From the NCBI GenBank assembly GCA_964020085.1, contig OZ026604.1, forward strand, positions 30,301,118 to 30,365,117: a DNA stretch of 64,000 nucleotides, read 5' to 3'. The notes beneath the pieces were generated by a model. It was not told the origin of the DNA and ran no database searches. It saw nothing but the letters and a program-made list of their open reading frames with translations. Below, piece by piece: positions 1-9,493 of the stretch (the stretch's first letter is position 1; every line of letters starts with the position of its first letter). This DNA comes from Micromussa lordhowensis (Eukaryota; Cnidaria; Anthozoa; Scleractinia; Lobophylliidae). Position numbers and translations under genes: made by a program.

Positions 1-107
1 ACAGACTGCTCCTAAATTTCCAACTTTTGGCAATTTTTCAAGCGTTTTGTTACACCGTAAAACAACAAAATGTAAGCATTCAACACTTTGGCAACTTTTC
101 AAGCTTT

Positions 108-296
108 ATATGCTATATACAAAACTAAAAGGTGAAGGATTGTTTAAAAATTAAAATGTTTGAACCAAACGTTTTTGGCTGTTTGCCATCATCAGGGTGA
201 ACCAACCCTGCTGATGGAAAACAGCTGAAAATGTTTGGTTCAAACATTTTAATTTTTAACCATTCCTTAACGTTTTAACCTTGTATATAGCATATA
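108..296. mobile_element. Foldback MITE
   Basis: The left arm (tatatgctatatacaa at 108-123, then aaaattaaaatgtttgaacc) is repeated inverted on the right (ggttcaaacattttaatttt, then ttgtatatagcatata ending at 296). The loop also contains a short inverted pair around ccatcatcagggt / accctgctgatgg. There is no coding capacity. It looks like a non-autonomous inverted-repeat DNA element. Confidence 0.7.
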
Positions 297-638
297 CTTT
301 ACTAAGCGAACATTATGGACATCAATTTCAAGCTTTGTTTATTGCTTTTGGGCCTGAAATGTCAAACACATGTGTACACCAGATTTGAACATAATGATTT
401 AAACTCAACGCAAAAGGTGCTTTGAAAGCAATACCATAGGGAGAAAAAATAAACTTGTTATTTGCCGGCCTTGGTTTGTCCATATTGGGGAAAATCTGTA
501 TCCCCCCCCCCCCCCCCGGCCGGCCATTACATAATTATATATATTAAGATAAAATGATCCATGGGATAACAGAGGTTAGAATAAAAAGAATGGCACAGTT
601 ATCACTAAAATCAAGAATAGCTTGTTAGCTTATATTAA

Positions 639-1368
639 GGTGGCCGAACACAGTTTTCGCGCGTGCACAAGGATTTCAAAACAACAAACATGAAGTCAAT
701 AGAGCGATCATTTTATTTACTCAACACCCGCACTATCTGTGTTATTTTTCCGTCTATAATAGAACGCAGTGTATTGATGGCTTTAGTCTTTTATTACAAA
801 GATATTGTTGGAAAAGGTAACGATGCAAAGAACCCAGCAATTTTCAACTTTTGTTAAATGCAACGCATGCGCAGTAGCTCGAAAAATTGAGACCGATTGC
901 TTTGGCACAAACTTGCTGATTTCTTAGGATCCAGTCGTTAGAATTTCAAGAAATTTGGCAAAATAATAGTTCAGAACCCACTTGAATGATCTATCGCGAA
1001 AAATCTGAATTTTGACATAGGGAATTTTTAGTAATACAGAAAACGATTTAAGGCGAATTACGAAAAACGCCTATGTCAAAATTTTATTAGAATAGTGTTG
1101 ACAGATGGGATTCAATGCCAATTCGTAGTGGGCAAGCGATGAAAAAAATCTAACGACTGGATTTTTATTAAATAAACAAAAACCATTTTTTAAGCCTTGT
1201 TTTTAACCAGCCCCGTTGCCATGGCAACAGCACACACCTTGCCAAAATGCGAGAATAAATACTTCTGAGGTTAACCTTGATTCTTGCAGAAAACGAGCGC
1301 CAAAGCATAAATGGTTTAAAAGTAACGGTGAATTAGGCATAGGCACTTGAAAACTGTGTTCGGCCACC
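639..1368. mobile_element. Non-autonomous DNA transposon with 20-bp TIRs and TTAA flanks
   Basis: Terminal inverted repeats are GGTGGCCGAACACAGTTTTC at 639 and its exact reverse complement ending at 1368. Both ends abut TTAA (635-638 and 1369-1372), a target duplication typical of piggyBac-type insertion, although a TA duplication with longer TIRs cannot be excluded. The interior has no transposase-like ORF; a 64-codon ORF at 663-857 resembles nothing I recognise. The element lies in an intron of the SLC22A18-like gene, its right end only 18 bp from the splice donor of the exon 1387-1611. A related element is at 59516-59838. Confidence 0.75.
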
Positions 1369-1386
1369 TTAAATGCTGTTGCTCAC

Positions 1387-4300
1387 CTGTTTGCAGTTTG
1401 TTTTCAGCAGATTTGTCATCCTTTGATAATGATTTTGTATTACGTGGGATGAAAAGTAATGCTATAATGATGCTAAGAAATGAAAAAGAAGCTGCAAAGA
1501 ATGCCGCAGACTGTTCTCCATAATTCTTTGTGATAAGACCACCAATGAAGGGACCAATAACCATTCCAATCGCATATGACACACCCAATTTGCCAAGAGC
1601 ATCTGCACGACCTACAGCACAGTCAGTGATGGATAATAGTCAGATGGCAATATGAACATTGGCAGACACAGTGATTAAATGGTTGTTGGGTGTTAATTAA
1701 ACTTTAGATGGAGTGGTCTGGGTGTGAGTGCTGGCTGGGATCCTTGGACAAGCCATTAAAAGATGATTCTGTCCATACTGTGCAGTCTCAGCACCCTAAT
1801 GTTTATAAAAATTGTTAGTTCCCACTTGATGGAATGCAAGTAGATGTTATTTGTTAAGAGCCACATACCTTATCTTTGAGGCCTTTCAAATTCTTTTTCC
1901 AACAGCTTCATTGATTTTTACAGCTGCGAAGTTGTTTCATCAAGTGATACGAGAAAGAACAAAGCATAAAGCTTTGACCAATTCACATCCATAATGGCGT
2001 TTTGTTTTTGTTAAATTTTGAATTTACTTCAAGTAAGTAGTTGCAAAATGTTTGCATTTTGTGACGCAAACAAACTCTCAAGAGTGCAAAGTATGGACTG
2101 GAAATCATCTTTAAGTCTCACAGTCCCTCTCCACCCATAGCAGATGTATGCAGAGGGTACCTGTTGATGGACCAGCATCCCACCCAGGGAAGGAGTACTA
2201 CTCCTAGCTGCTTTGAACCACCGAAGCTAGAGATATGCTCTGGTAGAGTGAGCCAGTTTGGTCTGAGTGCAGACTATGAGAAGCATTAATCTGTTTAAGA
2301 TGCAGATAGTTGGTCACTGTGGTTTTAAATGGCTGAAACATGTTTAATTCCTACCTTCTTGCTCTGAGATATCTGTTACAACCATTTGCGATCCTGAGAG
2401 TAAGAAAAAATTATTAGGTTCCAAGTAAGATTAGCGATAAATTGCCATTGAAGCTTGAAAAAGTGACTATAAGTTAAGTATGACTTTATACTGTCTACAT
2501 GTAACTATGTAATATAATGATCACAAAATTCTACAGGAACCCTAACAAATCACAGTAGCTACCTACTGCACAAAATAAATCATTTATAAACGATTTATAA
2601 ACGTACCAACCTTGCATTGCATGCATGAATACGGAAGGAAGTCTTGAAAGAAACAGCATGCTTACAGTGGAAGCTATTCCAAGAATGGAGTAGCTCAAAG
2701 CTGCAGCAGCAAACGACAGAACAAGGGCTGCTCTGCTACCAAAAATATCTCCAAATCTTCCAAAGATTGGCCCTCCACACAACTGGACCACAGCAAATGT
2801 AGTCTGAAGATATCCAAACACCACTGGGTCTGCTCCGAGTTTCTTTGATAAATACTTAAAATATGAGAAAAACTGGATTAGAAAAACCCTCATGAAACGT
2901 AATTTATTTGCCTTATTTTTGAGTTATTTTTTTGTAAAAAAAATATCTCTTAGTCGGCGCGACGAGTATGTTGTGAACGGGTCAATGGATCAGTGAGAGA
3001 TGTATGTATGTCACACCAATCAGATCGGATCTACTATAAACAGCCAATCAAATTTCTTGTTTTAAAAGTAAATGGTATATGAGAAGATTTGATCCCAATA
3101 CAGTTCAGAACTGCCATATTTATTCTTCTATAAAAGAGGAGGAAGTATTCATATATTGGGTTTACTTCGGCATTTTCTGTGAGTTAGGCTTAGGATTTTA
3201 GTTATGGAGGAGATAAGCCTTGAGGTATTTTTTTTTTATTTTTTTTTTTATTATATGCACTCATTACAATACTTACACACACTCATTACAATACTTACAT
3301 TACACACACTCATTACTTACATACTTACATTACTTACATACTTACTCATTCACTTATTCATATACTTATACTTATTCATTCACTCATTACTTACATACTT
3401 ACATTACACACACTCCTTACAATACTTACACAGCTACTTACAATACTTACAAAACGTAATACAATTGTTAGCATCACTTACAATATTATTGGATTTATTT
3501 AAATTAAAACAGTTATATCTATATTTGCATTACTGCATTAATGCAGTCTAAAAGCTATCAGTAAGGGGGGAATGCAAAATCAAGTCAGTGAACAGTCTTC
3601 GATTTTCCATTGTATTTGAAGTTTGGTTTGAAGCTCAGACATATTGGGGTTCTTAGAAAAAACCTTGCACGAATAGAGGTAGTGTTTCATAGACAGCAAG
3701 AGAAGATCCAGTCTGCGTTTTTGGGTGGAGGTCAACGGAGCTATTTCATCAGTTATGTTAAATAAAATCTGTTCATCAGAAGGACTCGCATTTAATTTGT
3801 GTACATCGTTAAACCACTTAATAGTGCTTGAAAATACTGAAATAGAGACATCACATTCTAGGAATGTATGCATTATAGAATCTGTTTTGAAACAAAAATT
3901 GCAATGGTCGTCTGTTGCAATATGAAATCTTTTTAGTTCCTTTTTGGTAATGATTATCCTGTGTAATATTTTAAATAGAAATTGCCTAGTAAGCTTGTTA
4001 TCTTTAGTAATCTGATATATCCTGGTGAAATTGCGTCTCCAATCAAGAAAACTGTTTGGAAAATGTTCTTTCCATTTTTTTATTCCGGTAGGTTCTGACA
4101 CAGAGTGCTCATTAAATAGTTTATAGTAATGTTTACAACGCATTTTAGAAAAGGATAGATTAGTCTTTGCAGATAAGCAGAGTAGATCCAGAGTTGAGAA
4201 AAGGAATTCACTGGAGATTGGGGTTAGAAGTGCAGCTTTCTTCAACGAGATTGGTATGGCAGCAGTTATTTGAAAGTACTGCAGAAAATTAACTTTCAAC

Positions 4301-7013
4301 CCGAATTTTTCATTGAATTCGCCAAGAGATAAGAATTTTCCGTCTTCATTTAGGAGGTCTTGCACATAATAAATTCCACGTTCGAACCAGGTTTTCCAAA
4401 ATAGTGTTTTTTGATCAATAGTTATATCCTTGTTGTTCCACAGTATAAATTTCTTTCCTGGTTCTCCTCCGTATGCACTACTCAATTCTTGAAAGTATTC
4501 TAGTAATTCGCGATAAAATAGGGGAAAATTTGATTCAAATAAATTAACATCATAGTTGCACTTTAGTAAAAAGGTTAGACCGCCATGCTTACTGAAAAAA
4601 TGCTCAGGGATAGCCTTCCAGTTGGCATTCGTGCCATCTAGAAGCCTGCCAATCCAACTCAACCTTAACGATTTGACCATTGTTCGGAAGTTCATAAAAT
4701 TTAAGCCTCCATCAGATATTGGTTGATAAATAATCTGTCTCTTTATTTTATCCCTTTTGTTTCTCCACAAAAAAGCGAAAAGTTCAGCTTGCGTTTTCTG
4801 GATCACAGGTTCAGGGACAGTTAACATTGATGCTGCATAAATCAGTTGAGAGACACCCACTGTCTTCGCCAGCATTGAACGACCGTACAGCGAGAGATCG
4901 CGTGTTTGCCAAATGTGTAGTTTGGTCTTCATTTTACGAATTTTACTGAAGAAATTTTCTTCATTGCTTTTGTCTCCATCATACGATAAAAACGCACCAA
5001 GAGTCTTGATCGGGTCTGTTATGCATTTGAAACCCATGATTTTGTCCTTATTACCTTTTTGAGAACCGATCCACATTATCTTTGTTTTGGTTTTGTTCAG
5101 ATTGAGGCCGGATAATGAACCAAAGCTATTGATTATCTGAAGTGATGCCTTGAGAGATGTTACAGAGCTTGAAATCACAGTTGTGTCATCTGCAAATTGC
5201 GTCAATCTTGCTTCACGCAAGTTGGGTAGTATGATACCCTTACAGTCGGGGTCATGACGGAGTTTTAGTGCCAGAATTTCCACTGCGAGTATAAATAGAA
5301 ATGGACTTAACGGACATCCTTGACGCACACCCCTGGAGACCTTAAAATAATTGGTCATGTACCCGCCGTTCATCACACCACTTTCGATGTCATGGGGTAT
5401 GAAACAGTGCGTGAGGTAGTTGTATGCAAATGGACGAGATGTTTTTATTGTTAGTTACAAAGGTAACTTGATATTTTTGTTTTTCACAAGGAGTAAATTC
5501 AATTAGACGTCACGCATCGTTGCTTCTAGTTCTTACGAAATGTTTTAGAGGAGACGAGACTATTTTGATTTGAAACAGTTTGAACGTTTACAATAGGTAC
5601 AGGTAACAGTTGCTGTGTTCTTGTTGCGTGCAAATATAACGAGATATTTTTATTTTTTCGTTACAAAGGGTAATTTGACACTTTTGTTTTTCACAAGGGA
5701 GTAAATTCAATTAGAGCTGGCAAATCATCACCACTTGTTCCCACGAGATGCTGGCTATTTTTAGTTACAAATGGTAACTTGATAAATTGTTTTTCACAAG
5801 GAGTAAATTCAATTAGACGTCACGCATCATTGCTTCTAGTTCTTACGAAATGTTTTAGAGGAGACGAGACTATTTTGATTTGAAACAGTTCGAATGTTTA
5901 CAATAGGTACAGGTAACGATTGTTTTGTTGTTGTTGCATGGAAATATAACGAGATATTTTATTTTTTAGTTACAAAGGGTAATTTGACACTTGTTTTCCA
6001 CAAGGGAGTAAATTCAATTAGAGCTGGCAAATCATCACCACTTGTTCCCACGAGATGCTTGCTATTTTTAGTTACAAATGGTAATTTGACACTTTTGTTT
6101 TTCATATGGGAATGAATTAAATTAGACTGTCAACGTGTCAGAGGTGTTTTTTTCTCTTTCTTTTTTCGGTAAACTAGTGTTGTTGTGTAAAAAGGGTTAA
6201 CTAAATTGGCACTGTAAACATTCCCTTAAATGCTCCTATCTTCATAACCTTTTAATTAAAAAAATAACTCTTGCACGCCTTGCATGCCTATGTTTGCCCC
6301 CAATCCTAGAATAAACAGCGGTAAACGATGTAGTGGCAAAGAAAAAATCACCCTTGGATGACAATTTTCAGCTTCCACTTATTAGCTTACTGTTACTGTT
6401 TTACAGTAAGCTAGAATTTTTGACACGATAATAAAGTTATTCATTCATTCATTCCACAGTTCCAAGAATAATTGTTAAATTTTCGCAAGTGAGACTATGT
6501 ACAAACACTGTGCAGACCTTTTGAATGCATTGTTTTGATACGCAACGTTTACAAAGAACGGTGTTTTCTTTTGAGGCAAGAAAAGTGTCAAATTTCCTAT
6601 CCCATTTAATATCAAAGGATGCTGATGTGTCGGTTTGATCGTTGCATCAGCTAAGTCTTATAAATTTCAAAATCATTCAGAAAAAAACTAGCCCTCAGTT
6701 AAAATTATACGCTAAAAACAGCAACCTTATTCTTCATGTCGTTTGTTGATGATCAAACTACCCGATACAGCCGCAACTGAAATTGTTTGAAAACAAACCC
6801 TTCACTTACCGGCAGGACTCCGATCTGAACCCAAAAACAAGATGAATATATAACAGCATTCAAGTGCGTGTTCAAAATAAGCCATTTGCGATTACTCTTC
6901 AAAGAGGTCGTAGTTTCCATCGTGTTTTCTGAGGATGTCTTGATGCCATCTTGTTCTGAACCAATTTCTCCGTTCATTTCCGTTCGTTTACGTACCTTAG
7001 AGTCTAGGGACAT
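1387..7013 (-). CDS. SLC22A18: SLC22A18-like MFS transporter, 5' part (gene runs off left edge)
   Basis: Four exons join in frame: 6810-7013 (68 codons, start ATG at 7013), 2611-2854, 2355-2393 and 1387-1611, giving residues 1-237. All junctions are GT-AG and phases agree (0, 1, 1). Residues 1-45 form a charged cytosolic tail and the first membrane segment ends WVQIGVLP. The next exon begins YLSKKLGADPVVFGYLQTTF and carries the family hallmarks GGPIFGRFGD and FLSRLP. The small exon gives SQMVVTDISEQE and the last visible exon ADALGKLGVSYAIG, then IGPFIGGLITKNYG. This order matches the N-terminal half of vertebrate SLC22A18, a 10-12 segment polyspecific membrane transporter of the organic cation transporter group. 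The C-terminal half is not in the window. Intron 1 is about 4 kb and holds a LINE, a microsatellite and a tandem array. Substrate is unknown. Assignment to the family is strong; orthology is inferred from remembered human sequence. Confidence 0.88.
2112..2285 (+). repeat. Degenerate tRNA-derived SINE body
   Basis: The stretch carries the tail-side landmarks of the common SINE of this window: a run like ctcacagtccctctccaccc, then a phrase like gatggaccagcatcccaccc, then actcctag, and tgcagactat at the end. The tRNA-like head is missing. Sequence is diverged from the better copies at 51576 and 21243. Confidence 0.6.
3245..3480 (+). repeat. Microsatellite-like array of TTACA/CACTCA units
   Basis: The run is made of interspersed ttacatac, ttacac, actcatt and cattac words with irregular order, preceded by a T-rich tract at 3226-3252. 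The overlapping long plus-strand ORFs here are low-complexity artefacts. It lies next to the 3' end of the LINE at 3570-5400, within intron 1 of the SLC22A18-like gene. Confidence 0.75.
3570..5400 (-). mobile_element. 5'-truncated LINE (L1/Tx1-like) with 598-codon open ORF2 fragment
   Basis: A continuous reading frame runs 5376-3580 on the minus strand and stays open a little further upstream (residues before it read like DIES). It begins in the reverse transcriptase palm: RGVRQGCPLSPFLF at residues 15-28 and the catalytic FADD at 61-64. Thumb sequence follows, then a long connector, then a Cys/His motif near residues 500-520 (CNFCF...HTFLEC) like the CCHC knuckle near the C-terminus of L1/Tx1 ORF2. 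Endonuclease and N-terminal reverse transcriptase are absent, so it is a dead-on-arrival 5' truncation. No internal stops suggests a fairly young copy. It lies in the same orientation as the SLC22A18-like host gene. The clade is inferred from motif style. Confidence 0.88.
5440..6130. repeat. Tandem array, about 308-bp compound unit, a little over two copies
   Basis: Words such as aattagacgtcacgcatc (5501 and 5811) and gtaaattcaattagagctgg (5701 and 6008) recur with periods of 310 and 307 bp. Each unit is itself made of two related half-units starting with gttacaa(a)ggtaa and containing ttcacaagggagtaaattc. A third half-unit ends near 6115. Copies are about 95 percent alike by eye. No coding role is apparent. 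Confidence 0.85.
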
Positions 7014-7524
7014 GTTTCTGCAACGTATAAAAACTAGACACCCAATCTATGACCGGCAAAACAAAGAAAGCTGAGTTCACTGATACTCGAATTTGCCATG
7101 TCACCGAAACCGGTAAATGTTTGCGAAGCCACTATCCCTAACCAGCGGTATTGCATACGGAGAACAATCGAAAGACGCTACGTGGCCGTTTCTCGGCGCA
7201 CTTCCGGTCCAATTAATTATTTGAAAACCTTACTCTTTGATACTCGTTTTTTTTTCAAAGAAATACATGGAAGAAGTAAAATTTCATTGGTCAATTTAGG
7301 ATCAAAAATTGCAACTATTACAGGAGGGAAAAAGACACTGAAGTGAAATCAGAACGTCGGCAAATACTACTATTTAGCCCTCCGGCCCGGGGGGAGAGTG
7401 ATATTTGGCGGCGCCACAATTTTTTTCCTCGCTCCCCTCCCCCCCCCCCTCCCCCCTTCCGAGGAAATTTGCGAGCGGCGAAGCCGCCAGTGAAATTCGC
7501 CAATCCCCTCGCGGCTTAGTCTCT

Positions 7525-8165
7525 CCACGGATGTTTCAATCAAACAGAACCCCTGGAAGAGAGCAATCTGGGTGAGGCTCGAGCTTCATATTTAACCCCT
7601 AAAAGATACCACTTAATTTGCGGAACCAGAACTCGTTCTAGTCATGATTATAAATTTTTTAATATAAATGCCACAAAGGATGTATATTTTTATTCCTTCT
7701 TTCCACGCACCCTGAGGGTATGGAATAAACTTTCAAAAGACGTTGTTGATAGCAACTCTTTAGAAATCTTTAAGACCAAGATTTCCAAGTATTTTATCGA
7801 GCAATTCTAAACCTGTACATATTATTTTTATTGTTGTTATTTTATTTTTTTTGTAATATTTTTAACGTTGGTGTGATGTCTAACGACTTTACCGACGCAT
7901 TCAAATGTAGATGTAGATGTAGATGTAGATTAAAACGGAATAGGCTCGATTACCAGTTGCTGTTTAGGAAGGTAGCCCACGCTAGAATTCGAAATGTGGA
8001 AATTGAGCCCAAAAACGGAAATATAAAAGGGCATTTTTAATTATTTCTTCGAGTGCAGAGATAATTTGGCAGCTAAAAACAGCGGCGTTTCGTTTCACCC
8101 TAAGTGAGACCAGAATCCTTGATTTATACCCCTAAGCAACTAAAGACGACTAGCATCTCTGACCT
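7525..8165 (+). repeat. Dispersed repeat, interrupted by a LINE tail; second copy at 54295-54610
   Basis: Shared landmarks with 54295-54610 include acccctaaaagatac, ggctcgattaccag (ggctcaattaccag in the other), ttgagcccaaaaacggaaat (ttgaacctaaaaatggaaat), atttcttcgagtgca and catctctgacctttt. In this copy the two halves are separated by about 300 bp of an unrelated LINE 3' end (7618-7930), absent at 54350. This is therefore a nested insertion. Confidence 0.65.
7618..7930 (+). mobile_element. 3' end of a CR1/L2-like LINE
   Basis: Frame +, from 7619 to the stop at about 7808, reads a C-terminal reverse-transcriptase tail of about 62 residues including SFFPRTLRVWNKLSKDVV, a pattern typical of the ends of CR1/L2/Jockey-type ORF2 proteins. 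A short 3' UTR follows, ending in a microsatellite of tgtaga units (7907-7930), as expected for LINE tails that end in short tandem repeats. It is 5'-truncated to about 300 bp. Confidence 0.75.
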
Positions 8166-8394
8166 TTCTCCCCTTGGGTTAAGCTTCCCTAACTCTAATA
8201 AGTTTCTCTTTTCTCCTCATTGTTTATATATTCAAAGCACACAAACACGTGTAGTGCATTATTTCACATCGGCATGGAATGAATTTCAATGTCGCTATAT
8301 AAAGAGGTGTAAAATGGCACACCTGTTTTAGTAACGGTCGCTGTTGCATTGCAGGCAAGGCAAGCACGAGGACCGGGGGGGATACTCCCTTTTA

Positions 8395-8447
<53 letters not shown>

Positions 8448-8562
8448 CTTCACACGTGAAGATAATATGTTATCTTCACACGTGAAGAGATCACCCTCGT
8501 TATGGCTACATAATAAATCGCGCCTTTTTCACAGGAGTTTATCCGGTGTTTATATAATAAAC

Positions 8563-8634
8563 AGAATATTACATGCCCGCTTGTGGATATGAATTTTATC
8601 CTCTCGTGTTCGACTCCATATCTCACGAGTGAGC

Positions 8635-8695
<61 letters not shown>

Positions 8696-8711
8696 TCATG
8701 TAATATCCTCT
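8563..8711. mobile_element. Foldback MITE
   Basis: The left arm, gaatattacatg ... gtggatatgaattttatc, is repeated inverted on the right as gataaaattcatatccac ... catgtaatatcctc. The centre is itself palindromic (ctcacgagtgagcgcagcg / cgaacgagtgag). It has no coding capacity. A pair of cacgtgaaga hairpins at 8450-8488 lies just upstream. Confidence 0.75.
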
Positions 8712-8959
8712 ATATATGGGCTGTGTAGGTACGTGCAGCCCCAAAAGATATGGTTTTTTCAGCCGAGGCACGGGGACATGTTCGTCGATGAGCTTTCTAC
8801 AAGTAAGTTAATGTTTCCTGTTCCTCTATTGTAAATTCTTGTTGAATTCCGTCGTTGGCCTCCCACCCCACCCTGGATTGCGCGCAGCCGGGCCGGCTAC
8901 ATAAGCGTAATATTAGAGCAGAATCTCTCACACTGTTTCCCAGAGCTCTTGTCTCCATC

Positions 8960-9390
8960 ATGCGCTAGGCGGACACCTTCGGGACCCTTGCTACCGTTAT
9001 CCGTTGAGAACAGGTTCCCTCAGAATCCGTCTTAAAAGGGTCCTATAAACTGAAAGGGTCAAATAGCATTCCCGTGAACGGTCGATAACTCTGAAATACC
9101 GTATTTCCATAAACAATGACAAGTATACGAGGTATATATCTTTCTGTTGGCAAATCTATTAAAACATGGACGAGAAAATATGCATCCTTTTTTCATTGTC
9201 CGTTTAATACAGGTTTCTAACAACAGAAATGACCATAAAAGTCAACTTTAAGGCGCCTACGTCCGCTTAATAGAGGTTTCCGCTGAATACAGGTAATTTT
9301 TTTTACACTAAATGTGGTAAAAAAGCTGGACTAGCACTGCTGTCCGCTTAATATGGGGTCCGCTCAATACAGGTTTGACCGTATATTAAC
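8960..9390. mobile_element. Degenerate pogo/Tigger-like non-autonomous element
   Basis: The phrase ccgcttaatacaggtt and variants recur at about 9203, 9265-9290, 9346 and 9360-9378. The right end reads caggtttgaccg followed by TA, the inverse of a CAGTCAAACCTG-type pogo/Tigger terminus. A sister copy sits at 17265-17441. The left end is unclear, and the boundary at 8960 is a guess from tgtccgc-like words. Confidence 0.5.
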
Positions 9391-9471
9391 GACAACGTAA
9401 ATGCAAAAGTATGATGTAATATTTTTATTAGTATTTTCACCTTAAATTCACTTAAAATACACCATCTGATG

Positions 9472-9477
9472 TTTATT
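9472..9477 (-). promoter_or_regulatory. AATAAA polyadenylation signal of TAF1A
   Basis: AATAAA is read on the minus strand, 17 nt downstream of the TAF1A stop codon at 9494. Its presence supports 9494-9711 as the true terminal exon. Confidence 0.6.
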
Positions 9478-9493
9478 TTTCTTACAGGATGCG

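Larger units (their letters stand above)
7014..9471. other. Intergenic stretch, repeats only
   Basis: Between the start of the SLC22A18-like gene and the 3' end of TAF1A I find no gene. The stretch contains a G/C-homopolymer patch near 7436-7460, a dispersed repeat with a LINE tail nested in it (7525-8165), foldbacks (8440-8711) and a degenerate pogo-like element (about 8960-9390). ORFs of 60-85 codons here show no family resemblance. Confidence 0.6.

Noticed and set aside
3204..3551. Plus-strand ORFs over the microsatellite
   Set aside because: Low-complexity Leu/Tyr/Thr translation of TTACA-type repeats.
7098..7346. First exon of a divergent gene opposite SLC22A18
   Set aside because: ATG and a weak donor (ccg|gtaaat) exist, but no following exon or domain could be found.
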